Source of the DNA: a virus
Direction: 5' to 3' (one strand)
DNA length: 35,010 bases
Virus record (IMG/VR): IMGVR_UViG_3300027734_000180
Coordinates: 1 to 35,010 of that record
Shown in pieces: positions 28,001-35,010 of the stretch. Below the pieces are notes generated by a model. The model worked only from the letters and a program-made list of their open reading frames with translations, had not been told where the DNA came from and ran no database searches. Positions within the stretch are counted from its first letter, which is position 1; each line of letters opens with the position of its first letter. The translations under genes were made by a program, and so were the position numbers.

Positions 28001-30441
28001 ATGCGCACGCCGGAGATGGAGAGGGCGTTGGCTTGGGCGCCAAGGAGGTTTTCCATACTGCCAAGCCACGAACCGTCCGCAGGGAGGTTGCGGCGTATGG
28101 CGGCAAAGTCCATAGATTGGCTGGCTTGACGGAAGTCCTCGGCGAAAATCTCGTCGCGTGCCCAATCGAGGGGGTCGATGTCGCCTCGGAGCATGCCGGA
28201 TTGGCCGAGCTCATCCATCTTGGCGCGGATCGATGCATCTGAGACGGGGAGAGTTTGCCCAGGGAATTTTGCGGCATTTTCATTTTGAATGATTGCGCTC
28301 GCATACTCGCGGGCTCTGGCTTCGACGCCTACTTGCGTGTAGCGGCGTGTGGTGAAGGCACGAATCGCATCGGCTTGAGCGCTGCCAAGGGCTCCGGACT
28401 TGATGAGAGCGTGGCCGAGTTCGTGGGGGACGATGCCGTCGCGTTGAGCCTCGAGGTTGAGAAAAACACGGGCTTTTTCTCCTGGAGGCGCTTGGACGAA
28501 AAGACCAGCAGCGCCGGCTCCTCCAAGGGCTTGGGTGTTGGTGTCGAAGTCGGCTTTGTTGAGCGGGACAAATTGCACCTTGTCGCGGAAAAAGCCTTGC
28601 ATCGAGGCGAGGTCTCCCAGTTGTTGCGGCGAGTAGGTCTGTGCCAGTTTTGCGACATCGCCACCAGCGAGCTCGACATCCATAAACATGCGGGCGGTGT
28701 CTGAGGCTCTGGCTTCAGCGCGGCGTTGTTGCAATCCAGTGAATCGGTTGACGGCTCCGCCAAACGCTCCAAAGCCAGCGCCGAGGCCGAGCATGTTGGC
28801 GGCGGCTTTTTCTTCGTCGGCATTGAGTGCGAGGGCTACGAATGGAGCGTTTGCCGCAGCGCCTTTCACTGCGCCACTTGCCACAGCAGAGGTTCCTCGC
28901 ACGCCTTGCACAATCAGCGGATTGGATAGGGCGTCTGCAACGGCACGCGTTTGCGGCCCAAGGCGGGGATCCGCAGCCAATCGAGCCGGAGTGGACTCGA
29001 TAGGGCGGAAGCGTGTTGGATTTTCCAAGACCTCACGCACAGGAGAAAGCTCGGGGAAGGCTTTGAGCTTTGCTGCTACGGATGCCTGGGCGATGTCATC
29101 AAATCCCTCAGCAGGGTTGGCCGCTACACGAAGGATAGTGGAGGTGGGTCCAGCGACTTTTTGCACATTGCGCAGCGTGCCGAGTCCTAATTTGTAACCT
29201 ACATATGCACCACCTATGAAACGAGCCGCATCCTGTGCTTGAGACAATACCGGCACATCGGTGTCCAGGCCAAAAACTCCTCCACCGATGCCGCCTGCTG
29301 CTGACCACTTGGCGATCTTGACTTGGTTTTCTGGCGAGATGCGGGTGCCTTTCTGAATGATCTCTTGAAATCTGGCGGCACCTGCTTCCATGCCTTCGAT
29401 GCCTCTGGCGGCAGCGCGTTCCATGATGCGGGCGCCACCAGCTCCGACTTGTTTAGCCAAGCGTGAGGCACCCAGAGTCTTGGCGCCTGCGCCAAAAGGA
29501 ATGGCCATGGTGGCGATATTGGTGGGCTCGAGCAAACCGCCGGCGATGTCTGAGGTAGCCTGCATGGGTTGCTCTGTTTGATTCCGACCTGTGACAAGGC
29601 TTGTCACAAACTCCGTTGGCGCCGTGGTATTGGCGACCCATTCCTCGAGCTCTTTCTGCCGTGACCGCTCCATAACGAATCGGTCGAATTCTTCATCCTT
29701 GAGGTCTTCCGGCGTCACTGGGCGAATTGAGCGCCCCTGCTCTGCGGCGAGCATTTGTTGTCCTGCTAAACTCTCCTCAGCAGATCGGCCTGTGGTGCCA
29801 TAGACAAACTCTCCGGTTTGCTCGTCGCGCCCGATAGGCTCTGGCGCATTGGCTTGGCGAATCCAACGGGTGACATCGTTGGTGTTGCGCCAAGATTTCT
29901 TGGCTGTGGCTTTGAGTGTGGCCGGTGATGTAGCAAGAAACTCTCCGGGGTCGTCTACGATTTCGTGATAAGTTGTTCCAATGGTTTGCAGGAACTGGCC
30001 TGCGCCAGTGGCCGCATTTTCCAAGAGACCGGGGATTTTTCCTTCGGATTTTAGGCGGGCTTTGAGTTCTTTTGCTTGGAAATACTCGTCGCGGGTCGGG
30101 ATGTAGGTCGGATCGTCGTAAACGGAGGCGACTATTTTTTGATCCAAGTCATCAGTGGAGAATTCCTTTGCCTTTTCAGCCTGCTCGAGGAGGTCAATTT
30201 CCTCGGTGGTGTATTCGCGGGCCTCAAGCTGGGCGACGGGTCCCATGGCGGGTCCACGGGCAGGAAGAGCCCCCTCCCCGGTGATCAGTCCGGGTGAGCC
30301 TGTCTGTTCAGGCGCTCGGCTTGCGGCGATTGCCGTAGAGGTGTTCGGGGGTATGGGGGCGTCCTGCACCGGCAGCTCGGCGGCTGCCAGGGCATCGAGT
30401 TCGTCGGAAGTGAATTCTTTAACGGGGGATCCAGTTGCCAT
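25072..30441 (-). CDS. Giant polyvalent/internal virion protein with zincin motif (1789 aa)
   Basis: ATG at 30441 is chosen; a GTG nine codons upstream is possible. N-terminal repeats KEFTSDELDAL, REYTTEEIDLL and KEFSTDDLDQ are seen. A hydrophobic Gly/Ala-rich region (SDIAGGLLEPTNIATMAIPF, KWSAAGGIGGGVFGL) comes before residue 450. HELGH at about 673-677 (RDGIVPHELGHALIK) is a zinc metallopeptidase motif. Near 1505-1540, SGLGTKTASF and MDRHMARAF recall a helix-hairpin-helix/DNA glycosylase core. A Lys/Ala coiled segment follows. This fits phage polyvalent proteins, injected with the DNA to protect or process it. Domain functions are inferred. Confidence 0.75.
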   Translation of the reverse strand: MATGSPVKEFTSDELDALAAAELPVQDAPIPPNTSTAIAASRAPEQTGSPGLITGEGALPARGPAMGPVAQLEAREYTTEEIDLLEQAEKAKEFSTDDLDQKIVASVYDDPTYIPTRDEYFQAKELKARLKSEGKIPGLLENAATGAGQFLQTIGTTYHEIVDDPGEFLATSPATLKATAKKSWRNTNDVTRWIRQANAPEPIGRDEQTGEFVYGTTGRSAEESLAGQQMLAAEQGRSIRPVTPEDLKDEEFDRFVMERSRQKELEEWVANTTAPTEFVTSLVTGRNQTEQPMQATSDIAGGLLEPTNIATMAIPFGAGAKTLGASRLAKQVGAGGARIMERAAARGIEGMEAGAARFQEIIQKGTRISPENQVKIAKWSAAGGIGGGVFGLDTDVPVLSQAQDAARFIGGAYVGYKLGLGTLRNVQKVAGPTSTILRVAANPAEGFDDIAQASVAAKLKAFPELSPVREVLENPTRFRPIESTPARLAADPRLGPQTRAVADALSNPLIVQGVRGTSAVASGAVKGAAANAPFVALALNADEEKAAANMLGLGAGFGAFGGAVNRFTGLQQRRAEARASDTARMFMDVELAGGDVAKLAQTYSPQQLGDLASMQGFFRDKVQFVPLNKADFDTNTQALGGAGAAGLFVQAPPGEKARVFLNLEAQRDGIVPHELGHALIKSGALGSAQADAIRAFTTRRYTQVGVEARAREYASAIIQNENAAKFPGQTLPVSDASIRAKMDELGQSGMLRGDIDPLDWARDEIFAEDFRQASQSMDFAAIRRNLPADGSWLGSMENLLGAQANALSISGVRIDPATGQPDPLFKANPILATDPVLKKQLGQYLNNYRDWINHPDQTKARGVRVAPAARPQDLVNNPQVTFHDYGGVMANEFARIDPATGQAVFRDQRDINAETAKRQQQVKALAGSKLMPATDPNLGPKKTADGRVTVRGRILPQQFDFLNGFAQHQRAFARQFETAAANGESMMTRYHAIGSGDTGAFRIKNLGNLEAITREVIPWGWELTSKGNLLASVLDLTQFRNRAIKAINAGDPTIGRLYNNDLRAIEADLKQWMENHRQDLPGSNKIGEQRRDAINSLIGIATNINKAANPFSGKIAGPSSAIKQFRLDRLDTTAPTGRTGFHFDYDKANGNLLPEVATPLPNLSRDLPGQAMPSGPKPLKPIEKMTDRQLSSFLKKHGEQPSSAIDVARRWSDGDRMWGAHEMGDELSLSPITDMNDLSGYSRDRLISLPKATEDALYNPQGQAMPDAGRDKISSALPRRSATVSGKAEVSNDGTITYKGKEPAQWSPQEFEAFGKEFGVRNLGPISKISNIVDELGRPVAQIPGGLEGKFTYYDLLHLKANAVDVRTLPVDLHGQLTAKLARTMTPDRGNKVQKFNGILFGMLSPNSPLLPNEFGQARMRFGSMDEIKKFADLLPDNPTKDQRKAVNERLKKELGFTAAKSGGLGIGISVDLSNIVIAAKMFHKNPDFFIKKPKESWANFVDKLTTQVSGLGTKTASFGGVWQDPLNAGISAMDRHMARAFSDELLNNPDIRGRFEGIVVKRFNDLVTESKDTARKADAKIRRAKTEKAKAAAEQEKATAMQNLPDPTALKADTLDDVLGQAEIFGADRVKDFVNEAVFAAMGSRKAKYQMKDGSVNPNLPASIQGVEWVQTPKDFQVMSEAYRLALEINAERAKSIGIEIFPAQWTLWDRIRGRVEPHEAMFPGLEKIPALNDRQLASAFAANKKAGYASTPAPGQPWKRKSGINPAELAYFGIPIAAAAVSQQDEE

Positions 30442-31318
30442 TGGGTTGTTGAACGAAAGTTTGGCCACGAATGACGCGGGTGGCGGGTTGCTGGGGTTGT
30501 GCGGGGGCGGCTTGAGGTGCGGCTGTTTGCGGGGCTGTTTGAGGTGCGGTGGCAGGTCCGCCCATGCCTTCGATGCGGGCCTTGGCGTCGAGGAGGTATT
30601 CCTTCCAGATTGTGTCGTTCTGGTGCAGGCGGGGGCTCATGCTTTTGAGGAATTTGAGTTCGTCCTGAGAAACGGGCTTGAGGAATTTTGTCAGTTCCAA
30701 GACATCATTGTTGACGAGGCGCTCAAGCTCGGCGCGTTGAGCGGCGCGTTGGTCATTGGCTCCACCGGCATCAAGCATGGCTCCGGCTGTGCCGTCCCAC
30801 TTGCCCACAAGGTCTGTCAAAAGCGTTGAGTTTGGGCCTGTTGGGGCTGTGTATTTATTGATTTTTTCGAGGACGAGCTGCTTGCGTGTGTTGAGCTCTG
30901 CCTGCTCTTTAGCCTTGGCGATGGTCTCCTGCTCAAGCTTGCCGATATCAAGTTGGGTTTTGCGGGCCGACAACTGAGCTGCGTCTGCTTGGGCTTGGGC
31001 TTTTGGCGAGTTGCGCTCGTCGAGCATTTTCTGGATTTCCATGACGCGGGTAGCAGCGGCTTCTTGACTTGGCAAAATGCCTTGCGTCTGGATTTCGTGA
31101 ATCAATTGGCGGATGGCGGGGGGCTTGGCATCGTATTCCTCTTGGGTCTGGGCGTTCAGCACGGACCAGTCGAAGGAGAGTCCCTTAGCAGCGCGGGGTT
31201 GAGCTACAGGAGCCGCTTGTTGAGACATGTCCATTTCCGCCATAGGCCGGGTGAATGCCGCGAGGTCTTCATCCGTGGGCTGCTGGGGCAGTGCCGGGTT
31301 TTGGTAAAGGGTAGACAT
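30419..31318 (-). CDS. Virion-associated coiled-coil protein (299 aa)
   Basis: Begins MSTLYQNPALPQQPTDEDLA. A long central coiled coil (about 90-160: MEIQKMLDERNSPKAQAQAD and KTQLDIGKLEQETIAKAKEQ) is followed by a helical domain (LTKFLKPVSQDELKFLKSMS) and an Ala/Pro/Gln tail ending VQQPNGNWIPR. Its stop overlaps the polyvalent start by 23 bases. The GQTFVQQPNGNWIPR type of ending occurs in other large phage internal proteins. Probably an ejection or internal core protein working with its giant neighbour. Confidence 0.65.
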   Translation of the reverse strand: MSTLYQNPALPQQPTDEDLAAFTRPMAEMDMSQQAAPVAQPRAAKGLSFDWSVLNAQTQEEYDAKPPAIRQLIHEIQTQGILPSQEAAATRVMEIQKMLDERNSPKAQAQADAAQLSARKTQLDIGKLEQETIAKAKEQAELNTRKQLVLEKINKYTAPTGPNSTLLTDLVGKWDGTAGAMLDAGGANDQRAAQRAELERLVNNDVLELTKFLKPVSQDELKFLKSMSPRLHQNDTIWKEYLLDAKARIEGMGGPATAPQTAPQTAAPQAAPAQPQQPATRVIRGQTFVQQPNGNWIPR

Positions 31319-31320
31319 AG

Positions 31321-31857
31321 TTATCTTGCAGGGGTTGCCGGGGAGGTTTTGATTTGCGGGTTGAAGTTGTATGGCGACGCTGGGGCTAGATTGGTTGCTG
31401 GTGCTGGATTAGCCGATGGGCTGATGGGGACTTGGTTTACAGGAACTTGGTTCTGCATAGACTGCCTCTGTCCAAATCCTTGAATCTGCGCGGCGAGGTA
31501 TTGATTTTTGAGGGATTGATCAAACATGGCTTGCTTGGGAACGATCATTCCTTGTTTTGCGCCAAGGGACATTTTGCTGAATTTGTCGAGCTCATCTTGG
31601 GACATAAGAGGGGTTTTCCCGTCCATACCTGGCGTTTGGGAAAACTGATTTGCCATCTGATCAAGATACTCGGAGGTCATCTTGTTTTCGGCGGCTTTGC
31701 TGAGGGCTCCCGTGATGCCGCCTGCCAGATTTGTCACGCCATCGGTGATACCTTTAGCCAGGGCTTCGTTGCCAGCTGCTTTGATTTCGGCGCTGCGGGT
31801 TTGGTAACCGGCGAGAATTTCGCCGGAGCGGTCGTTGACTGAGGGGTTGTATGGCAT
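31321..31857 (-). CDS. Virion-associated protein of unknown function (178 aa)
   Basis: The N-terminal half (YNPSVNDRSGEILAGYQTRS, GITDGVTNLAGGITGALSKA) looks helical and Gly/Ala-rich, then becomes polar with Gln-rich and Pro/Asn/Ala-rich tail (PVNQVPISPSANPAPATNLA). It ends two bases before the 299-aa gene. Alternation of helical and disordered Pro/Gln regions matches internal virion or ejection proteins. No known motif. Confidence 0.6.
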   Translation of the reverse strand: MPYNPSVNDRSGEILAGYQTRSAEIKAAGNEALAKGITDGVTNLAGGITGALSKAAENKMTSEYLDQMANQFSQTPGMDGKTPLMSQDELDKFSKMSLGAKQGMIVPKQAMFDQSLKNQYLAAQIQGFGQRQSMQNQVPVNQVPISPSANPAPATNLAPASPYNFNPQIKTSPATPAR

Positions 31858-31861
31858 GGGA

Positions 31862-32155
31862 TTAAGTGGGGAGGTTTTTGGATTGGCGGGCTTCTATGCA
31901 GAGTGGGCTGCCAGGCTGGAAGGACCGGCAGGCGGATGGGCGAGCATGATATATTGTGCAGGCGACTCCTCGGCCCACCTCGCCACGGAGGGCGATGCAG
32001 CGTCCGCAGGGGTCGGTTTTGAGCAGGGGGTAATCTGTGCGGAGGTAGTCGGCAGGGATGCCGGTGGCGTCGGAGCGGTCGCGCTTGAGCACGGGCCAGC
32101 TCCAACGGTGCGAGCAACATGCGCCACACCGTTGACAGTCGTATTGGAATTCCAT
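31862..32155 (-). CDS. CxxCxxCC (YkgJ-like) metal-binding protein (97 aa)
   Basis: Start at 32155 (MEFQYDCQRCGACCSHRWSW) gives the N-terminal C-x2-C-x2-CC cluster (Cys 7, 10, 13, 14) followed by CGRC, a further Cys in GVACTIYHARPSACRSF, and PLC. This is the YkgJ/UPF0153 zinc-or-iron-chelating family pattern. It lies wholly inside the out-of-register end of the PAPS-reductase-like frame. Placed with a PP-loop enzyme, it could help a metal-dependent modification of nucleic acid or sulphur chemistry. Exact activity unknown. Confidence 0.78.
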   Translation of the reverse strand: MEFQYDCQRCGACCSHRWSWPVLKRDRSDATGIPADYLRTDYPLLKTDPCGRCIALRGEVGRGVACTIYHARPSACRSFQPGSPLCIEARQSKNLPT

Positions 32156-32988
32156 GTGTGTTTGAAGCCTTGCTCTGGGATGGCGTTGTCTTCGTAGGGG
32201 GCGAGGTGGGCGATGCTGTTCACCTCGCTGCGGAGCTTGGGGCACCACACGGGGGCGGAGAGGTGGCGGTTCACGCAGTTCCAGCAGATCGGGTAGTAGT
32301 CGGCGTTGTGGCTTTTATCCTGTTTGTGGCCCCACTTGCCGGAGGCGCGGTCGTAGCGGGTGGGGTCCATCGGGACGCCTTCGGTTTCGAGGTAGGCGAA
32401 GATGTCGTCGTCGGTCCAATGCCGCATGAGGAAAAGCTGGGTCGGGCTGTCATCCACACGGCGGACATCCTGGGCGAGTGGGACGCCGCCTTTGATGAGA
32501 TCGACATCGGCGCTCTTCTGTCCGTGGAATGCGGCGTCCCACGGCCAGTTGAACGAGCCGGTGGGTCGCTGGAGGACATCGGTGAGGCCGCACAGGTAGG
32601 GCTCGCCTTCCTTGGGGTGCTCGGTGCCGAGGCTAAGGACGAGGGCGCTGTGGTGGCCCCATTGGTAGTATTTGAGGAAATCGAAACGGGGTTCGCCGGT
32701 CTCGATGTCGAACCCATCCTGGATGGCGATGCGGCCGGGGGCGTAGTCGTAGAGGGTCAAGTCCCACTCGCGGGCAAGCAGGTCGCTGTGGGCGTAGCGG
32801 TGGCGGAAGCGGGGCTCGCGCCATTGGACGCAGGGGAGCCGCACGCCGAGCTTGAAGATGAGGAGGTGCAGCATGGCGGTGCTGTCCTTGCCTCCGCTCC
32901 ACAGGACGACGGGGTTGCGAAATTCCCGCAACCAATACTCGGCACGGGTCAGGGTTTCATCGACGAGGTTTTGCAGGTGCTGGTTCAT
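31894..32988 (-). CDS. PP-loop PAPS reductase-like enzyme with odd C-terminal extension (364 aa)
   Basis: VVLWSGGKDSTAMLHLL (PP-loop S31-S36) and the downstream W/R/Y-rich segments match phage proteins of the PAPS reductase/adenine nucleotide hydrolase family. CWNCVNRHLSAPVWCPKL gives a Cys set. Through residue 278 the frame looks real. At 32152-32154, TGG stands where TGA would end it with an ATGA overlap to the YkgJ-like gene. The 86 extra residues (NSNTTVNGVAHVARTVGAG and on) are low-complexity Ala/Pro/Ser/Thr, the out-of-register reading of that gene. Likely a lost stop; a true fusion is less likely. Joined by TAATG to the gene upstream. Confidence 0.82.
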   Translation of the reverse strand: MNQHLQNLVDETLTRAEYWLREFRNPVVLWSGGKDSTAMLHLLIFKLGVRLPCVQWREPRFRHRYAHSDLLAREWDLTLYDYAPGRIAIQDGFDIETGEPRFDFLKYYQWGHHSALVLSLGTEHPKEGEPYLCGLTDVLQRPTGSFNWPWDAAFHGQKSADVDLIKGGVPLAQDVRRVDDSPTQLFLMRHWTDDDIFAYLETEGVPMDPTRYDRASGKWGHKQDKSHNADYYPICWNCVNRHLSAPVWCPKLRSEVNSIAHLAPYEDNAIPEQGFKHTWNSNTTVNGVAHVARTVGAGPCSSATAPTPPASLPTTSAQITPCSKPTPADAASPSVARWAEESPAQYIMLAHPPAGPSSLAAHSA

Positions 32989-34049
32989 TAAATAGCAAGA
33001 GCGGTCATGCCGAGGACCATGCCGCCTGCGGCCATGCCGGAGCCCATCATGGAGTTTTGGGAAGCGCCTGCGGTCGCACCGGCCTGCAAGGCTGCGCCTT
33101 GGAGGGAGGCTTGGTTGTTTTGGAAGCTGTTGTAGCGGGAGTCGAGCATGTTGGCGTTGAAGCTGGCGACATTTCCGGCCATCTGGTTGGCGGAGTTGTA
33201 GGTGTTGCCGATCATCTGGCCGCTTTGGCCGAGGGTGCTGGAGCCCATGCCTGCGCCGGGAGCGAGGGCGCGGGCGTAGGGGTCGATGGTAATGTTGGCT
33301 CCAGCGAGGCCGGTGCGGAGGTTGGCCTGGGCGAGGCGTGTGTTGGCGCTTTGCCCGAGGATATTTCCTACGAGGCCGAGGCGGTTTTGCCGATTGCTGA
33401 CGAGCATTTGGTTGGTTGAGCCTGCGAAGTTACGGCGGTCGGCTTGGCGCTGGCTGGCGTAGGCTTCGCGGTTGAGGATTTCGGCGGCAAGGGCTCCTGT
33501 GCCTGCGCCGAGGCCACGGGCAGCCATGCCAGCGCGGGCTTGCTGGGTGGCTTGGCGCTCTTGCTCGGGGCTGAGGCTGCGGCCGAGTTGGAGTTCGTTG
33601 CTGGCTTGACGCTGTAGCTCGCGCTCGATGTCGGTGCCTTGCAAATCTCCGGCAGCGGTGTAGCCGAGCTGGTCTGTGTAGTCGGCGACGGATTGAAGGT
33701 CGTCTGCTTGCTGCCCGGCGGCGATGAGCTGGTCGGTGGCGCGTTTTGTGTATAGGTTTGGCGCGGCGGTGCCGACGGTTTCTTCAGCGATGATTTTGCC
33801 TTTTGCGTCAACCTTGTAGCGTTTGATTGAACCGCCATCTTGGCTGAGATTGGCTGCAATGTTTGAGACGGTGCCAAGCTGGAGGGCTTCTTGGGTGGGA
33901 TACGCCTCGGCTTGCGCGGCAACCTGATCGCGGAATTGCTCCTTAGCAGCACCGCTGGATTGCGCCATGAGCGCATTGTAATCAATCGGCTGCGCCTGTG
34001 GCGGCGGCGTCTCTTTCTTGGGCTTGCTGCCCCCTCCTCCGCCGCCCAT
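32988..34049 (-). CDS. Virion-associated protein, candidate ejection protein (353 aa)
   Basis: The Gly-rich start MGGGGGGSKPKKETPPPQAQ is followed by helical repeats rich in Gln/Ala (LQRQASNELQLGRSLSPEQE, RQATQQARAGMAARGLGAGT). A Ser/Asn/Gly/Met-rich C-terminal half follows (GQMIGNTYNSANQMAGNVAS) and the protein ends in GMAAGGMVLGMTALAI, a hydrophobic tail. This combination occurs in internal virion/DNA-ejection proteins of podovirus-like phages. It begins at TAATG with the 121-aa gene and ends at TAATG with the PP-loop gene. The role is inferred. Confidence 0.6.
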   Translation of the reverse strand: MGGGGGGSKPKKETPPPQAQPIDYNALMAQSSGAAKEQFRDQVAAQAEAYPTQEALQLGTVSNIAANLSQDGGSIKRYKVDAKGKIIAEETVGTAAPNLYTKRATDQLIAAGQQADDLQSVADYTDQLGYTAAGDLQGTDIERELQRQASNELQLGRSLSPEQERQATQQARAGMAARGLGAGTGALAAEILNREAYASQRQADRRNFAGSTNQMLVSNRQNRLGLVGNILGQSANTRLAQANLRTGLAGANITIDPYARALAPGAGMGSSTLGQSGQMIGNTYNSANQMAGNVASFNANMLDSRYNSFQNNQASLQGAALQAGATAGASQNSMMGSGMAAGGMVLGMTALAI

Positions 34050-34414
34050 TAAGACACCCTCCCTTCAACAAGGCCGACGCGGCGGGCGAGTTTGGACCAT
34101 GGGTAGGCGTGTGGCTGGAAAGAATTGCGGCGGTGCCAGATGGCCCATTCTTGGGGGTGCGTGGCGACGCGGAGAAATTCGCGGACTGGGTTCGCGTGGC
34201 CGACCGAGGCGGCGAGCTCGACGAACCAGGCGTTTGGGGGGAGGTCGTAGGTCATAGTGTTAGTAGCCGGGGAGTAGTGGATTTCGTGGGCGAGGAGGAA
34301 GACTTGCGGGGTGTTGAAAACGAGGCCGTGCGCCATGTGCCAGGCGAGGAGGGACTCGAAGGGTTCGGTGGTGTTGTCGTCATGCCAGTTGCGGGCGCGT
34401 TCCCAGGGGAGCAT
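34049..34414 (-). CDS. Small tail-region protein of unknown function (121 aa)
   Basis: ATG at 34414 gives a TAATG overlap with the collar fibre upstream; another ATG five codons up is possible. The protein (MLPWERARNWHDDNTTEPFE, then LLAWHMAHGLVFNTPQVFLL) is rich in Trp, His and aromatic residues. It ends basic (YPWSKLARRVGLVEGRVS). A short Trp/His-rich phage tail protein by context; no family recognised. Confidence 0.6.
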   Translation of the reverse strand: MLPWERARNWHDDNTTEPFESLLAWHMAHGLVFNTPQVFLLAHEIHYSPATNTMTYDLPPNAWFVELAASVGHANPVREFLRVATHPQEWAIWHRRNSFQPHAYPWSKLARRVGLVEGRVS

Positions 34415-35010
34415 TAGGCTTTGATGCAATACAACATGGCGATGTTGCGCGGGCGGGTTTCATTTGCGGTGCGGGGCGTTCCATTAGTTCCATCTGTTGA
34501 AGGATCTCCAATTCCAGTTGTTGTATTATTGACGGTCGGCGATCCTCCTTGAAACCAGTTTGAGGACGCGCTTGTTATTAGAAATGTATTCGAGAGCAAT
34601 GAATGCCTATGGCCTTGGAAAGCATCATTTTGTTTTGCTCCAAATGCGCCAGCCGTAGCGACACCATCCGATCCCGCTCCTCTTACAAATGATGCACGCA
34701 AGTCGGGCACGCGAAAATGCGTTGTGCCAGTGCCGCCTGCTCCATTTGTCTCTCCATAAATAGTTCCAATCACAGCAAATAATGCGGCGTATATCCCTGT
34801 CTTGGAATACTCATTCCCGTTGGCTTCAAGCCATCCACTTGGAGCTGAGTTCATGGCAAAAGCCATCACCGCTCCAGTTGGGACAAGAGTGACACTGGCA
34901 TTGAGTTTTTCTTGTGTTACAGCTCCATTTGCAATTTTAGTGTTTGTAACAGCATCATTTGCAATTTTAGTGTTTGTCACAGCGTCCGTTGCAATCTTGA
35001 ATTTGTCACG
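34414..35010 (-). CDS. Tail fibre with collar domain, 5' end beyond the window
   Basis: The frame is open to the right edge; 198 residues are visible. Immediately inside, TDAVTNTKIANDAVTNTKIA repeats (10-residue units of the fibre shaft) lead to VPTGAVMAFAMNSAPSGWLE, the signature opening of a phage tail-collar domain (PF07484-type), then FRVPDLRASFVRGAG. RPRNIAMLYCIKA is the usual C-terminus of that domain. It is the distal part of a fibre. It lacks a start and the left-edge fibre lacks an end, so the two may be halves of one gene. Confidence 0.88.
   Translation of the reverse strand, partial: RDKFKIATDAVTNTKIANDAVTNTKIANGAVTQEKLNASVTLVPTGAVMAFAMNSAPSGWLEANGNEYSKTGIYAALFAVIGTIYGETNGAGGTGTTHFRVPDLRASFVRGAGSDGVATAGAFGAKQNDAFQGHRHSLLSNTFLITSASSNWFQGGSPTVNNTTTGIGDPSTDGTNGTPRTANETRPRNIAMLYCIKA

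Noticed and set aside
28255-29197. Plus-strand frames across the polyvalent gene
   Set aside because: All are antisense to a clearly coding 1789-aa frame and show its complement's composition.
33998-34417. 139-aa plus-strand frame
   Set aside because: Opposite the 121-aa gene that is linked by TAATG overlaps on both sides; no motif.
1-35010. CRISPR array or restriction-modification partner
   Set aside because: No regularly spaced direct repeats with unique spacers and no restriction endonuclease were seen; the methyltransferase stands alone.

Overview
The window is a temperate tailed-phage (Caudoviricetes) genome or most of one. Almost everything is on the minus strand, tightly packed, with many genes joined by 4-base (ATGA) or 1-base (TAATG) stop/start overlaps. 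Only two clear genes are on the plus strand. No contractile sheath, tape measure or major tail tube protein was recognised. The large portal, an SU10-like capsid protein, a candidate adaptor, fibres, internal virion proteins and a giant polyvalent-type protein suggest a podovirus-like particle. The host cannot be fixed from sequence. The integrase C-terminus and an intergenic AGGACACAG repeat recall Verrucomicrobiota/Planctomycetota genomes, but this rests on memory only.

Layout, right to left (the direction of transcription). 35010-30419: a collar-domain fibre cut by the window edge, small virion proteins, a PP-loop PAPS-reductase-like gene and a CxxCxxCC (YkgJ-like) gene. 30441-25072: a 1789-aa polyvalent/internal virion protein with an HELGH zincin motif. 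25071-24686: attP region with a tRNA-Ser-like 3' end and eight ATTGACA-type repeats. 24685-23645: tyrosine integrase. 23643-22830 (plus strand): a lipoprotein behind an 18-G tract and a ribbon-helix-helix (RHH) regulator. 22829-22642: control region with palindromic operators. 22641-21433: RHH protein, excisionase-like HTH and tiny ORFs. 21428-17741: recombination/replication block (Sak4-like ATPase, Cas4-like nuclease, SSB-like protein, RuvC-like resolvase). 17738-16315: a C5 cytosine methyltransferase overlapped almost end to end by a second open frame. 16315-14807: RepA-like helicase. 14806-14611: iteron and hairpin cluster, a candidate origin. 14610-10342: packaging (small terminase candidate, four small ORFs, TerL, HTH protein). 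10042-4519: scaffold, capsid, portal, adaptor. 4478-1: fibre genes, the last running off the left edge.

The early genes look like a Sak4/SSB/nuclease recombination system plus a helicase, with no polymerase, so replication probably borrows host enzymes. The divergent RHH pair with shared palindromes is the likely lysis/lysogeny switch. An attP-like site with phage genes on both sides argues for a circular or virion form rather than an integrated prophage. The left-edge fibre (has a start, no end) and the right-edge collar fibre (has an end, no start) could be halves of one gene on a circular map. No endolysin or holin was recognised.

The most unusual feature is the methyltransferase locus. 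Two same-strand frames start at an ATGTG shared by one Shine-Dalgarno and stay open for about 470 codons. Each carries its own periodic motif over the same DNA.
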